Part shown: piece after piece, positions 36,496-45,592 of the stretch
How the letters are laid out: the number at the start of each line of letters is the position of its first letter
How positions within the stretch are numbered: the stretch's first letter is position 1
Assembly: GCF_003026285.1 (NCBI RefSeq)
Contig: NZ_PYOD01000018.1
Location: 31,019-95,018 of the forward strand
Source: Photobacterium profundum
GTDB lineage: Bacteria > Pseudomonadota > Gammaproteobacteria > Enterobacterales > Vibrionaceae
Length of the DNA stretch: 64,000 nt
Direction of reading: 5' to 3'
Position numbers and translations under genes: made by a program
Notes under the pieces: generated by a model
What the model was told of the DNA's origin: nothing
What the model saw: the letters and a program-made list of their open reading frames with translations, nothing else
Databases searched by the model: none

Positions 36496-37449
36496 TTACT
36501 GTGTTTGTTCAACGTGATCGCGAGTCTTCCAAAGCGAAGCTACAATGGCCGTTGTTATACTTAATGCAATGACTGCTAAAGATACTGGCGTTGGAATTGC
36601 CCATGCAGTTTCCATTAATAGCATCTTGATACCAATGAAGCTAAGAATGAACGCCAGTGCTACACGTAGGTAACAGAAACGTGTCAGCATGCCTTCCAGA
36701 ACGAAATACAATGAACGTAAGCCTAATAATGCGAACACGTTAGCGGTAAAGACCAAAAACGGTTCTTGAGTGACCGCAAAGATCGCAGGAATTGAATCTA
36801 GTGCGAACATAACATCAGTCAATGCAATAACAGCAACCACTATCATTAGCGGTGTTGCAATCCAGCCTTTGCTATCTTTCACCAGCATTTTATTGCCTTT
36901 ATATTCATCACTTACCCGGAAGAACCGTTTAACTAAACGAACTGGCAAGCTGTTAGAAAAATCTTCTGGTTCCTCTTCACCTTCTTTCCATAACTTGTAA
37001 CCTGTGTATAGCAGGAAGGCTGCGAAGATATATAGAACCCAGTGGAACTCAGTAAGAAGTTGAGCACCAACGGCGATCATTATGCCGCGCAGAATCAGAG
37101 CACCGACAACACCTAACATCAGAATGCGAGGGCGTAAATGTGCAGGTACAGCAAATTGACCAAATATAAGGGCAAAAACAAATAGATTATCGACACTTAA
37201 CGACTTTTCAAGTAAGTAACCTGTTAAGAATGCAGTGGCAGCTTGACCATTTGTATAGCTACTTTCTGGCGCCATTAATGGCCAGTATAAATAGATAACA
37301 ATATTGAAAAGTAATGCAAGTGCGACCCAGAAAAGACTCCAGATTGCTGCTTTTTTGATAGTAACTTTACCACCGCGAGTTTGATACAAATCCAGCGCTA
37401 GCATAAGTACGGTTAGTATAGCGAAACCTTCATAACTAAAAAGGCTCAT
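36496..37449 (-). CDS. alx: TerC/Alx family inner-membrane protein, likely manganese exporter
   Basis: A 317-residue polytopic protein with seven to nine hydrophobic helices and the TerC motifs: LEKSLSVDNLFVFALIF, RIMIAVGAQLL-like (RGIMIAVGAQLL) and ALTDVMFALDSIPAIFAVTQEPFLVFTANVFALLGLRSLYF with conserved acidic residues. E. coli Alx reduces cytoplasmic Mn2+ and is controlled by a pH- and Mn-responsive yybP-ykoY leader; the same kind of leader precedes this gene. Start MSLFSYEG was chosen because GGAAGG lies 9 bases upstream; a longer frame would run into the leader RNA. Confidence 0.9.
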   Translation of the reverse strand: MSLFSYEGFAILTVLMLALDLYQTRGGKVTIKKAAIWSLFWVALALLFNIVIYLYWPLMAPESSYTNGQAATAFLTGYLLEKSLSVDNLFVFALIFGQFAVPAHLRPRILMLGVVGALILRGIMIAVGAQLLTEFHWVLYIFAAFLLYTGYKLWKEGEEEPEDFSNSLPVRLVKRFFRVSDEYKGNKMLVKDSKGWIATPLMIVVAVIALTDVMFALDSIPAIFAVTQEPFLVFTANVFALLGLRSLYFVLEGMLTRFCYLRVALAFILSFIGIKMLLMETAWAIPTPVSLAVIALSITTAIVASLWKTRDHVEQTQ

Positions 37450-37458
37450 AGTTTTTAT

Positions 37459-37515
37459 CCTTCCAATCGAACGCGGAAGGGTATGGATATTAGACGTGAC
37501 TAATGACCTTCCGCG
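37459..37515 (-). promoter_or_regulatory. Alternative hairpins controlling the alx ribosome binding site
   Basis: Three segments on the minus strand compete: A CGCGGAAGG (37507-37515), B CCTTCCGCG (37472-37480) and C GGAAGG, the Shine-Dalgarno (37459-37464). A-B gives a 9-bp stem that leaves C free. B-C gives a 6-bp stem that hides the Shine-Dalgarno. This is a plausible translation switch downstream of the riboswitch. Confidence 0.55.
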
Positions 37516-37516
37516 C

Positions 37517-37544
37517 ATTAAAAACACTACACAAAAGGTGTAGT
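37517..37544 (-). terminator. Terminator-like hairpin between riboswitch and alx
   Basis: On the minus strand ACTACAC / GTGTAGT with loop CTTTT, followed by GTTTTTAAT. It is placed like the transcription-control arm of a riboswitch expression platform. Confidence 0.6.
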
Positions 37545-37551
37545 AAATAAT

Positions 37552-37720
37552 GGCGTTGGTCTCGTCAAAATGGTGCTTACTGTTTTAATGAAATGATTTA
37601 TATCCGCATAACGTCAATAATCATTTTTCTTTTACAGAAACAAATCCATTCTCGGCTGCCGGAAGCATGGGGCTTCGTGATGACGACAGACGAACAATTG
37701 GTGACTACTCCCCAAACAGG
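37552..37720 (-). promoter_or_regulatory. yybP-ykoY-like manganese riboswitch (alx leader)
   Basis: The minus-strand leader contains the conserved core elements of this class in order: TTTGGGGAGTAG (near 37709-37720), GTCATCACG after a short stem (about 37677-37685), a GAAGC / GCTTC hairpin, and the closing GAGACCAACGCC (37552-37563). The aptamer senses Mn2+ in other bacteria and, in E. coli alx, responds also to alkaline pH. I could not test P1 pairing by covariance model. The long middle stretch is unusual, so exact ends are approximate. Confidence 0.75.
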
Positions 37721-37961
37721 GGCATTCTATGCCTACTGAAACAGAGATGCCAGCACTATTTCGCCTGTATTTCTGCTTATTAATAAAAAGCTTTTCTGCG
37801 CCAATACGACGGCGTGTGTCTATTCGCTACCGTTATAATAGAGAGTATAAAAAGGGGGGATATGAGACGGGACTATCGAAAAAACGCTCCTGTAAGCCCG
37901 ATATAATACCGGAATCAGTTACAGACCCCGGATTATTATGTAACTAGAAGAATTAGAACGT

Positions 37962-39038
37962 TTAACGATTGGTCGAGTGAGATACCGCATTCGCTAAGAG
38001 TTCTTTGGCAGTATGTTCACACGGTGGTAACTCAATATCTGTTTGATGAATCGCGGTTGTGCGCTCACCCCACTGAATAAACGTTGCTCCCCAAGTTAAA
38101 CCGGCACCAAAAGCCGCTGAAAGTATTTTACTTCCTGCTTGAATCCGACCTTGTTCAACCGCTTCACATAGTGCAATAGGCACAGTTGCTGCAGAAGTAT
38201 TACCGTATTTATGAATGTTAATAAACGCTTTATCTAATGGGATTTTTGCGTGATCACACAATGCTTCAATAATACGTTTGTTGGCCTGATGAGGGATAAC
38301 AACATCAATATCATTACTGTCTAGTTCTGCACGGCTAAGCACCGTATTTGCCGCTGATCCCATACCACGTACGGCGCTTCGAAAAATATCACGACCAACA
38401 AAATCAAAGGCAAAATGGCCTGATTCTGGGTCGTAACGATCCATTGCTGTACCAAATTTAGGAATGGCAAGTACATCACGGCCTTTTGGGTCACAACCTA
38501 GTTGTGCTTGGAGTACACCTACAGGTTTATCTGTTTTACTTAATATGACAGCGCCAGCGCCATCACCAAATAAAACAGCGGTATCGCGCTTACTCCAGTC
38601 TAAGTACCAAGATAAACGCTCTGCGCCGATCACTAAAGCGTGACGGTAAGCCCCTGCTTGGATCATACGCGTTGCAGTCTCTAATCCGTACAAAAAGCCG
38701 GTGCATGCAGCATTCATATCAAAAGCAGCAGCGTTGCTAGCACCGAGTTCTAGCTGAACTTTCGAAGCTATATTAGGAATTAACGTGTCAGGAGAGCAGG
38801 TGGCTACAATAATTAAATCAAGTTTGTTGGCATCAATGCCAGCAGCTGCTAATGCCCGTGCGCCAGCAACATGCGCTAGATCGGATGTATTTACATGGCT
38901 GATATGACGAGATTCAATACCTGTACGGCTTTTAATCCATTCATCAGATGTTTCAACAAATGTACTGAGTTCATCATTGGTGAGTATTGCTGGTGGTAAA
39001 CATTTTCCCCAGCCGGTGATTTCAGCGTAATGCAGCAT
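37962..39038 (-). CDS. 3-oxoacyl-ACP synthase III (FabH2-type)
   Basis: Thiolase-fold condensing enzyme. The 358-residue protein carries the triad Cys112 (NAACTGFLYG), His250 (VVIPHQANKR) and Asn280 (KYGNTSAATVP). FabH starts chain elongation from acetyl-CoA and malonyl-ACP. Its length exceeds the ~317 of housekeeping FabH because of a C-terminal tail, and it is not in a fab cluster, so it is probably the second, FabH2-type paralogue found in Vibrionaceae. AAGGGAACT precedes the ATG. Confidence 0.87.
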   Translation of the reverse strand: MLHYAEITGWGKCLPPAILTNDELSTFVETSDEWIKSRTGIESRHISHVNTSDLAHVAGARALAAAGIDANKLDLIIVATCSPDTLIPNIASKVQLELGASNAAAFDMNAACTGFLYGLETATRMIQAGAYRHALVIGAERLSWYLDWSKRDTAVLFGDGAGAVILSKTDKPVGVLQAQLGCDPKGRDVLAIPKFGTAMDRYDPESGHFAFDFVGRDIFRSAVRGMGSAANTVLSRAELDSNDIDVVIPHQANKRIIEALCDHAKIPLDKAFINIHKYGNTSAATVPIALCEAVEQGRIQAGSKILSAAFGAGLTWGATFIQWGERTTAIHQTDIELPPCEHTAKELLANAVSHSTNR

Positions 39039-39287
39039 AGTTCCCTTCGCTATCGTAATGGCCTCTCTTTATTCATGCGTATTTTGGCATCAATAGTAGT
39101 TGGCGTATTTTTGTGTTTAAGAATTGAATCGTAGAGATCACGTATTTTCAATTGGGTACAGAATTATTTTCTATACTACGTCAGCCGTGTATTAGTGCAA
39201 GGCAGAAGCTTATGTTTACCTTCAGTTGGTTAAGTGGATAATAGAACTGTTAACTATGATTGATTTAAACTGATGTAGGGATGAATA

Positions 39288-40271
39288 ATGGTGCGTTTTG
39301 GTGTAATTGGAACAAATTGGATCACTGAAAAATTTATCGAAGGGGCACATGCTTCAGGAAAGATGCAGCTTAACGGAGTGTATTCTCGAGAGATGGATCG
39401 AGCACAAGAATTTGCGGCTAAATTCAGTGTTGATCATAGTTTTGATAGCCTAGAAGAAATGGCTGCAAGCGATATGATTGATGCCGTATATATTGCTAGC
39501 CCTAATTCCTTTCACGCGCCACAAGCTAAGCTGTTTATTGAAAATGGTAAGCATGTTATTGGAGAAAAGCCGCTCGCATCGAATATTCATGAAATTGAAT
39601 CGTTGATTGCGTTAGCGCAAGAAAAAGAAGTTGTTCTTTTTGAAGCTCTTAAAACGACTTACAACCCAAATTTTAAAATATTGCAGCAAGCACTTCCTAA
39701 GCTTGGAAAGCTGCGAAAAGTGCACTTCACTTATTGTCAGCATTCCTCACGTTACCAAAAGTTCTTAAACGGTGAAAACCCGAATACATTTAATCCGAAA
39801 TTTTCAAACGGATCATTAATGGATATTGGTATTTATCCACTTAGTGCTGCGATTGGCTTATTCGGAGAACCGAAGAGCTTTACGGCGCAAGGCGTATTAT
39901 TGCATTCTGGGGTTGATGCTCACGGTACATTGGTGTTGCATTATGATGAGTTTGATGCGGTGATTTCTCACTCTAAAGTCAGCAATGGTTATGCGCCAAG
40001 TGAACTGCAAGGTGAGCAAGCATCAATTCTGATTGAAAGCATTTCAGAGTGTGAAACGGTATCGATATTACGTCAAGGTGAGCCTGCTGTTGTATTATCA
40101 CAAGATCAAGGTGTAAATACTATGCAGTATGAAGCTGGCATTTTCGCTGACCTTATTGAAACAAAACAAACAATGCATTCAGGTTTAGATCGTACATGTA
40201 TTGTGAGTGCCATTATCACACGCGCTCGTGAGATTATTGGTGTTCGATTCCCTGCTGATGAAATCGTGTAA
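39288..40271 (+). CDS. Gfo/Idh/MocA family oxidoreductase
   Basis: NAD(P)-dependent sugar or polyol dehydrogenase of 327 residues. The Rossmann fold opens with FGVIGTNWITEKFIEG. The conserved EKPLASN motif follows, then the C-terminal barrel with MDIGIYPLSAAIGLFGEP. The substrate is unknown; no sugar-transport genes are adjacent. A GGGATGAAT sequence precedes the ATG. Single gene. Confidence 0.85.
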   Translation: MVRFGVIGTNWITEKFIEGAHASGKMQLNGVYSREMDRAQEFAAKFSVDHSFDSLEEMAASDMIDAVYIASPNSFHAPQAKLFIENGKHVIGEKPLASNIHEIESLIALAQEKEVVLFEALKTTYNPNFKILQQALPKLGKLRKVHFTYCQHSSRYQKFLNGENPNTFNPKFSNGSLMDIGIYPLSAAIGLFGEPKSFTAQGVLLHSGVDAHGTLVLHYDEFDAVISHSKVSNGYAPSELQGEQASILIESISECETVSILRQGEPAVVLSQDQGVNTMQYEAGIFADLIETKQTMHSGLDRTCIVSAIITRAREIIGVRFPADEIV

Positions 40272-40300
40272 TAGCTGATATACAGACGGTGAAAACCATA

Positions 40301-40328
40301 AAAAAGGTGGTCTACAAGAGACCACCTG
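40301..40328 (-). terminator. Rho-independent terminator of the DASS transporter gene
   Basis: AGGTGGTCT / AGACCACCT arms; on the minus strand a run of six T follows. Confidence 0.88.
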
Positions 40329-40373
40329 AATGGGGGAAGTTGATTATGATTTTAGAATCATTTCAAATAACTG

Positions 40374-41744
40374 TTACCAGAACATCCATGCAAATGATGT
40401 TAGTGCAATAATACAAGCAAGGTTCAAGTAGATACCCACCTTCATCATCTCACTCTGCTTAATATGCCCGGAACCAAAGACGATGGCATTCGGTGGTGTT
40501 GCGACTGGCAACATAAAGGCGCATGAAGCGGCAACGGCAATCAGTGCAGAAAGAATAACTGGCGATACACCTAATGCTTCTGCAACCGTTGCAAAAACAG
40601 GTACCAGTAGTGCAGCACTTGCCGTGTTACTGGCAAATTCAGTTAGGAATACCACGAAACTTGCAATCACTAAGATAGTAAAGAATAAGCCTGCTTGCTC
40701 AAGGAAGCCACTAAGGCTATGTGCTAAGAAAACACTGGTGCCAGTTGCTTTCAGTACGTTACTTAGACAAATACCACCACCAAACAGAATCAACACACCC
40801 CAGTCGGTAGATTTTTCGATATCTTTCCATTCAACAACACGTGATACACCAAGCAGAATGATTGCGAATAAAGCGACTAAGGTATCGAACTTGCTAAAGC
40901 CACCTAAGAAAGCATTGACTGGTTTGCTGAATATCCATAAAGAGACAGTAAGCGCAAAAATAGCGAGTGTAATTAGTTTACCGTTATCCCATTTAACTGG
41001 TGTATGGTCGAGTTCAAATGTATGCGAAAGGTTTGGCTTTAAAATGAAATAAAGTAGCGCCACTGTAATAGGAAGTAGAATCATGGCAATTGGCACACCA
41101 AACTCCATCCATTCAGTAAAACTTAAACCAACTTCAGCAGCAGCAATTGCGTTGGGTGGGCTACCAACCACTGTTGCAATACCGCCGATACTTGCACAAT
41201 AAGCAATACCTAATAGAACGAACACGTAGGTGCCACGTTCACTCTTGGCGTTTACTTTATTAAGCACGCCTAATACTAGCGGTAACATCATTGCTGTTGT
41301 GGCTGTATTACTGATCCACATGGAAAGCCCTGCTGTTACACCGAAAAGCATAAAGACAGCAACAGACATTTTACCTTTAGCCAGAATAAGTACTTTATCT
41401 GCAATGGCTTTATCAAGCTCTTGCTTATGAAGTGCAGCGGCTAATGCAAACCCACCAAGAAATAAGAATATAATTGGATTTGAAAAGTTGGTTAATGCTT
41501 GGGGAGTTTGGAAAATGCCAAAGCCTACCGCGAGTACCGGAACGAGAATAGCGGTAATACTGACATGAACAGCTTCGGTAAGCCAAAGTATCGCGACAAA
41601 AGTCAGTATACAAAGCCCGATAACAACATCTTTTTCAAAAGGTAGGGTATTTAGCATGATTGAGAATAATAAGATATTTCCGATGAATATCATGCTGTTT
41701 CGATTCAGCAGCCAGTTTTTAAGTGTGAGCGTTAAGGCTGTCAT
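40374..41744 (-). CDS. DASS-family Na+/dicarboxylate symporter (VcINDY-like)
   Basis: A 456-residue inner-membrane carrier of the divalent anion:Na+ symporter family, similar in length and motifs to Vibrio cholerae VcINDY, a Na+/succinate transporter. The two Na+/substrate-binding SNT motifs are present (MWISNTATTAMMLP and EFASNTASAALLVP), together with GSPPNAIA and the matching ATPPNAIVFG repeat. Start MTALTLTL follows AAGGAA. It probably imports succinate, malate or fumarate; a malic enzyme gene lies 1.8 kb away. Confidence 0.9.
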   Translation of the reverse strand: MTALTLTLKNWLLNRNSMIFIGNILLFSIMLNTLPFEKDVVIGLCILTFVAILWLTEAVHVSITAILVPVLAVGFGIFQTPQALTNFSNPIIFLFLGGFALAAALHKQELDKAIADKVLILAKGKMSVAVFMLFGVTAGLSMWISNTATTAMMLPLVLGVLNKVNAKSERGTYVFVLLGIAYCASIGGIATVVGSPPNAIAAAEVGLSFTEWMEFGVPIAMILLPITVALLYFILKPNLSHTFELDHTPVKWDNGKLITLAIFALTVSLWIFSKPVNAFLGGFSKFDTLVALFAIILLGVSRVVEWKDIEKSTDWGVLILFGGGICLSNVLKATGTSVFLAHSLSGFLEQAGLFFTILVIASFVVFLTEFASNTASAALLVPVFATVAEALGVSPVILSALIAVAASCAFMLPVATPPNAIVFGSGHIKQSEMMKVGIYLNLACIIALTSFAWMFW

Positions 41745-42381
41745 AGACTTTCCTTCCATTGGTTATCGTTGTGTTTAGGAGCTGAACCACAACTGTGTAG
41801 TTGCCGGGAATGTTACACCTTATTGATCGTTTGTTAATGCCTTGGCGGTCAGTTGTTGCTCTATTGGCGGGGTAATTACAAAATTTGTGAGGTTATTGAT
41901 TTCTTATGTGTGGAAATCTACCCATTGAATAGGATGGGTAGAAAACAAGACAAACATGAGAAGGGCGGGTTTTATTGGACTCGATACGGCGTTGCTTATT
42001 TTCAACGTAGAACCTTAGGTCTATAAATTAGACCTTTGTGTTTTTAGGTTGTTTGGGGGTATGGCTGTTTTATTATCGTGTAAAAATTTGTTGTTGATTG
42101 TTATATTTTGTTCAATTTTGAAATGTATTATTTTACATATAAATAAATTATCAAATGATTAACTATTGATTGATATGTTAGTAGTTATCATGTGTGGGAA
42201 ATAATGGGTTAAAGAGGTATATACTAAATTTTAAGCCTCAACAAAACGTGATTTATATCGCATAAAATATTTCATTAATTAAAAATACTCGCTCTAACTC
42301 AGTGCCTTATGTATCATATGTTTAGGTTCTTTTTATGAATGAGAATCACAAAAATAATACTAAAATAAAGGCTAGGTTAAA
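41745..42381. other. 637-base intergenic region with an inverted repeat
   Basis: Very AT-rich. TCTACCCAT / ATGGGTAGA (41917-41942) is a perfect 9-bp inverted repeat with an 8-base centre, possibly an operator of the divergent transporter gene. I see no reading frame until the small gene at 42382. Confidence 0.45.
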
Positions 42382-42510
42382 ATGAGTTCCCAAAATGCAC
42401 CATTGCGCAAAAGGATACACGCAGAAGCTCAAGAACATATGAGACAAGTTAGAGCTAGGTGTCTTCGTGAATGTAAAAATAACTCAAAGAATGATAGTTG
42501 CGATGAATGA
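42382..42510 (+). CDS. Small basic protein of 42 residues, unknown
   Basis: Reads MSSQNAPLRKRIHAEAQEHM followed by RQVRARCLRECKNNSKNDSC and DE. It has AAGGCTAGG ahead of the ATG and a clear terminator 38 bases after the stop, so it forms a complete small transcription unit. The first 30 residues would make an amphipathic, Arg-rich helix; three Cys lie in the C-terminal third. I do not recognise the family. Confidence 0.6.
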   Translation: MSSQNAPLRKRIHAEAQEHMRQVRARCLRECKNNSKNDSCDE

Positions 42511-42548
42511 TTGAAATATATATTCGGGTTTCGAATTTATTTTTCACT

Positions 42549-42578
42549 AAAAAAGCCAGTATTAATACTGGCTTTTTT
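42549..42578. terminator. Bidirectional Rho-independent terminator
   Basis: AAAAAGCCAGTATT / AATACTGGCTTTTT, between the small 42-residue gene and the convergent sanA. Confidence 0.9.
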
Positions 42579-42615
42579 AATGCGTTTTAAAATAATTCAT
42601 ACCAACTAACTATAT

Positions 42616-43296
42616 TTAATTGATATTTTCTTTAACGTTTTTGTTATCACTTGTTGCTGGCTCAATCGGCTCTTTAGGGCCAAGAAAGCGTGGCTGAATA
42701 TCTAGTACATATAAATCGATCACCGCCTTACCACGAGCGAGAACTTCTCGCAGGCGAATTTTAAAACCTGCAAAGCCTCTTGGTTCGGGTACCGCTAAAC
42801 AAATCGCATCGATGTTATTGCTCTCGGCAATAAACAGTGCACGCTCACAATGGAATTTTTGGGTAATAATAACGAAGTGATCAGCTTCAAATACTTCTTT
42901 GGCGCGCACAACAGAATCTAAGGTTCTAAATCCTGCATAATCGAGCACAATATCGCTATCTGGAATGCCTGACTTCAATAAATCGCGTTTCATTGTCCAA
43001 GGTTCATTATATGAACGATGGGCATTATCACCACTCAATAAAAAAACGTTAATTTTCCCTTGTTGATAAAGCTCAAGTGCAGCTTCCATACGATAGCTGT
43101 AATAAGGGTTTAACGTTTTAGCGATGTATTTACTCGTGCCGAGTACTAACCCAATAGAGCGAGAAGGAATATGAGAAACGTCATAAAAAATACGATCAGA
43201 AGTACTCGCAGAAACCCAACGATCGATCAATAAGCTAGTACTAACTAAAATGATACAGAGAACTGCAAAAAAGCGACATATTGTGAGCAGTTTCAT
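42616..43296 (-). CDS. sanA: SanA/YdcF-family (DUF218) envelope protein
   Basis: A 226-residue protein with an N-terminal membrane anchor (residues ~8-26). A DUF218 domain follows: SIGLVLGTSKYIAKTLNPYYSYRMEAALELY, FLLSGDNAHRSYNEPWTMKRDLL, DYAGFRTLDSVVRAKEVF and ITQKFHCERALFIA. E. coli SanA contributes to the vancomycin barrier at high temperature. The C-terminal EPIEPATSDNKN tail is not conserved. Confidence 0.85.
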   Translation of the reverse strand: MKLLTICRFFAVLCIILVSTSLLIDRWVSASTSDRIFYDVSHIPSRSIGLVLGTSKYIAKTLNPYYSYRMEAALELYQQGKINVFLLSGDNAHRSYNEPWTMKRDLLKSGIPDSDIVLDYAGFRTLDSVVRAKEVFEADHFVIITQKFHCERALFIAESNNIDAICLAVPEPRGFAGFKIRLREVLARGKAVIDLYVLDIQPRFLGPKEPIEPATSDNKNVKENIN

Positions 43297-43488
43297 AACT
43301 ATCCAAAGATAAAATAGATTCGATAATATTACCTTAATCTATTAATAATGTTGCGTTAAAAACGTGTCAAAATTGATGTAAATTTTACCTGTTGGTACAA
43401 ATTTAAGCATAACGAGTACTTGTTTACCATATGAATTATAACTAACAGGTGGTTATTGATTGTAACTTATGCGGTTATCTTTCAATAT

Positions 43489-43514
43489 ATTAAAAAGCCC
43501 GCTCGAAGCGGGCT
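43489..43514 (-). terminator. Rho-independent terminator of maeA
   Basis: AAGCCCGCTTCGAGCGGGCTT on the minus strand followed by TTTAATA. Confidence 0.88.
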
Positions 43515-43542
43515 TGATGTTTCATTTCTGCGAAATTACGTA

Positions 43543-45231
43543 TTAGAAAGAAGTACGTTTGTAATTACGGTAATCTGACTGCCAGAAGTTAGCATCGATT
43601 TTCTCAAGGATACGATCATCAGAGTTCTTCGGCGCTTTACCTTGTTCAATGGCTTTTTTCGCAACAGCAAATGCGATCTTACGTGATACTTTTTGAATAT
43701 CTTCAAGTGGTGGAAGCAATGCCCCCTGACCGTTGATTGCAAGCGGAGAACACTCTGCCAATGCACGGCTACTTTCCATGAGCATTTCATCTGTAACACG
43801 GCGAGCATTTACTGCTAGTACGCCTAGACCAATACCAGGGAAGATGTAGCTGTTGTTACACTGTGCAATTGGGTATGTTTTACCGTTATGTACAACAGGT
43901 TCGAATGGTGAGCCTGTTGCTACCAATGCGTTACCGTCAGTCCAACGAATGATGTCGGCTGGTGTTGCTTCGACACGGCTAGTTGGGTTAGATAACGGGA
44001 ATATGATAGGGCGCTCGCAGTGGGCATGCATTTCACGGATCACTTCTTCACTAAATAGACCCGGTACGCCAGATACGCCAATTAGTACGGTTGGTTTCGC
44101 ATTGCGCATTACATCAAGCAATGAAACATTGTTGTCTGCTAGATCCCAATCATTCACAGTATCGCGTTTCTGAACCAGTGCCTGTTGGAAGTTAAGCAGG
44201 TTTGGCATGTCGTTAATCAGCAAGCCCCAACGGTCGACCATGAATACTTGGCTGCGTGCTTGCGCTTCAGAAATACCTTCAGATACCATTTGTGCAACAA
44301 TCGCTTCAGCAATACCACAACCTGCTGAACCAGCACCCAAGAAAGAAATTCGCTGTTCAGACAGTTTACTCTTCGCCGCTTTACACGCCGCAAGTAATGA
44401 ACCTACAGTAACAGCAGCTGTACCTTGAATGTCATCGTTGAAACAGCAGACTTTGTTTTTGTAACGCTCAAGCAATGGCATAGCATTCTTTTGTGCGAAA
44501 TCTTCAAATTGAATTAACGCATCTGGCCAACGTTGCTTAACTGCTTGAATGAACTCATCAACAAACTTGTCGTATTCCTGTCCAGAAATACGAGTATGAC
44601 GCCAGCCCATGTACATAGGGTCAGATAAACGTTGCGGGTTGTTAGTACCAACATCTAGTACAACGGGTAGAGTATATGCAGGGCTTATACCACCACAAGC
44701 GGTGTAAAGTGCTAGCTTACCAATGGGAATACCCATGCCGCCGATACCCTGATCGCCAAGACCAAGAATACGCTCGCCATCGGTTACAACAATAACTTTT
44801 ACGTTTTGACGAGAGGCATTGTTTAGCATGTCTTCAATGCGGTCACGGTTCGGGTACGAGATAAACAGACCACGACCACGACGATAAATGTTAGAGAAAT
44901 CTTCACAAGCCGCGCCAACGGTTGGCGTATAAATAATCGGCATCATTTCTGTGATGTGATTTTCAACCAAACGGTAGAATAAGGTTTCGTTTGTATCTTG
45001 GATATTACGAAGATAGATGTGCTTATCCATATCTTTATCAAACTTTTGGTATTGTTGATAAGCACGTTCTGTTTGTTCTTCTATAGATTCAATTGCTTCA
45101 GGAAGCAGACCTTCCAAGTTGAAGAACATACGTTCTTCTATAGAGAATGCACTACCTTTATTTAGCAGAGGTGTTTCAAGTAAAGCAGGACCGGCGTAGG
45201 GGATGTATAAAGGTCTTTTATCGTTGTTCAT
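43543..45231 (-). CDS. maeA: NAD-dependent malic enzyme
   Basis: Oxidative decarboxylation of malate to pyruvate. The 562-residue protein matches the E. coli MaeA (SfcA) type. Blocks are MPIIYTPTVGAACEDFSNIYRRGRG, the active-site region VTDGERILGLGDQGIGGMGIPIGKL, the metal-binding FEDFAQKNAMPLLERY then CCFNDDIQGTAAVT, and the NAD fold FLGAGSAGCGIAEAI. Single gene with its own terminator. Confidence 0.95.
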   Translation of the reverse strand: MNNDKRPLYIPYAGPALLETPLLNKGSAFSIEERMFFNLEGLLPEAIESIEEQTERAYQQYQKFDKDMDKHIYLRNIQDTNETLFYRLVENHITEMMPIIYTPTVGAACEDFSNIYRRGRGLFISYPNRDRIEDMLNNASRQNVKVIVVTDGERILGLGDQGIGGMGIPIGKLALYTACGGISPAYTLPVVLDVGTNNPQRLSDPMYMGWRHTRISGQEYDKFVDEFIQAVKQRWPDALIQFEDFAQKNAMPLLERYKNKVCCFNDDIQGTAAVTVGSLLAACKAAKSKLSEQRISFLGAGSAGCGIAEAIVAQMVSEGISEAQARSQVFMVDRWGLLINDMPNLLNFQQALVQKRDTVNDWDLADNNVSLLDVMRNAKPTVLIGVSGVPGLFSEEVIREMHAHCERPIIFPLSNPTSRVEATPADIIRWTDGNALVATGSPFEPVVHNGKTYPIAQCNNSYIFPGIGLGVLAVNARRVTDEMLMESSRALAECSPLAINGQGALLPPLEDIQKVSRKIAFAVAKKAIEQGKAPKNSDDRILEKIDANFWQSDYRNYKRTSF

Positions 45232-45592
45232 GCAATAGACTCTGTTTATGTTTAGAAGAAGGCATAAATGAAAATTTTAGTATAACTTTCATTTAGGGCG
45301 TCAATCGTAGAGCGTCGAGGCGCGTAATTCAAAGGATGATGACATAAATTTCGCGAACGAGATCATGTTTTTGTATATTTGTGGGGATTTTCCCCGATCC
45401 TTATTCATTAAGCGTTAAAAACAATATGCTAAGGTAATTAATAAGTTAGCTAGTAACACTAATTGTGTGATTCTACATAGTGTTTTGTAACGAAGTATAC
45501 GGTTGCTGTATGACAATATAATGTTCGTATTTAAACATAAAACCCGCTGTTAGCGGGATTTATGTTATTCATTCTAGCGCAGGGAGGATGGA
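45232..45592. other. 361-base gap with the ygeV terminator
   Basis: Holds the maeA promoter side and, at 45536-45562, a terminator for the minus-strand regulator: CCCGCT / AGCGGG followed by TTTTATG. No gene seen. Confidence 0.6.

Noticed and set aside
37729..37947. 72-codon plus-strand frame next to the alx riboswitch
   Set aside because: Lies antisense to the leader/promoter region, with no sign of translation.
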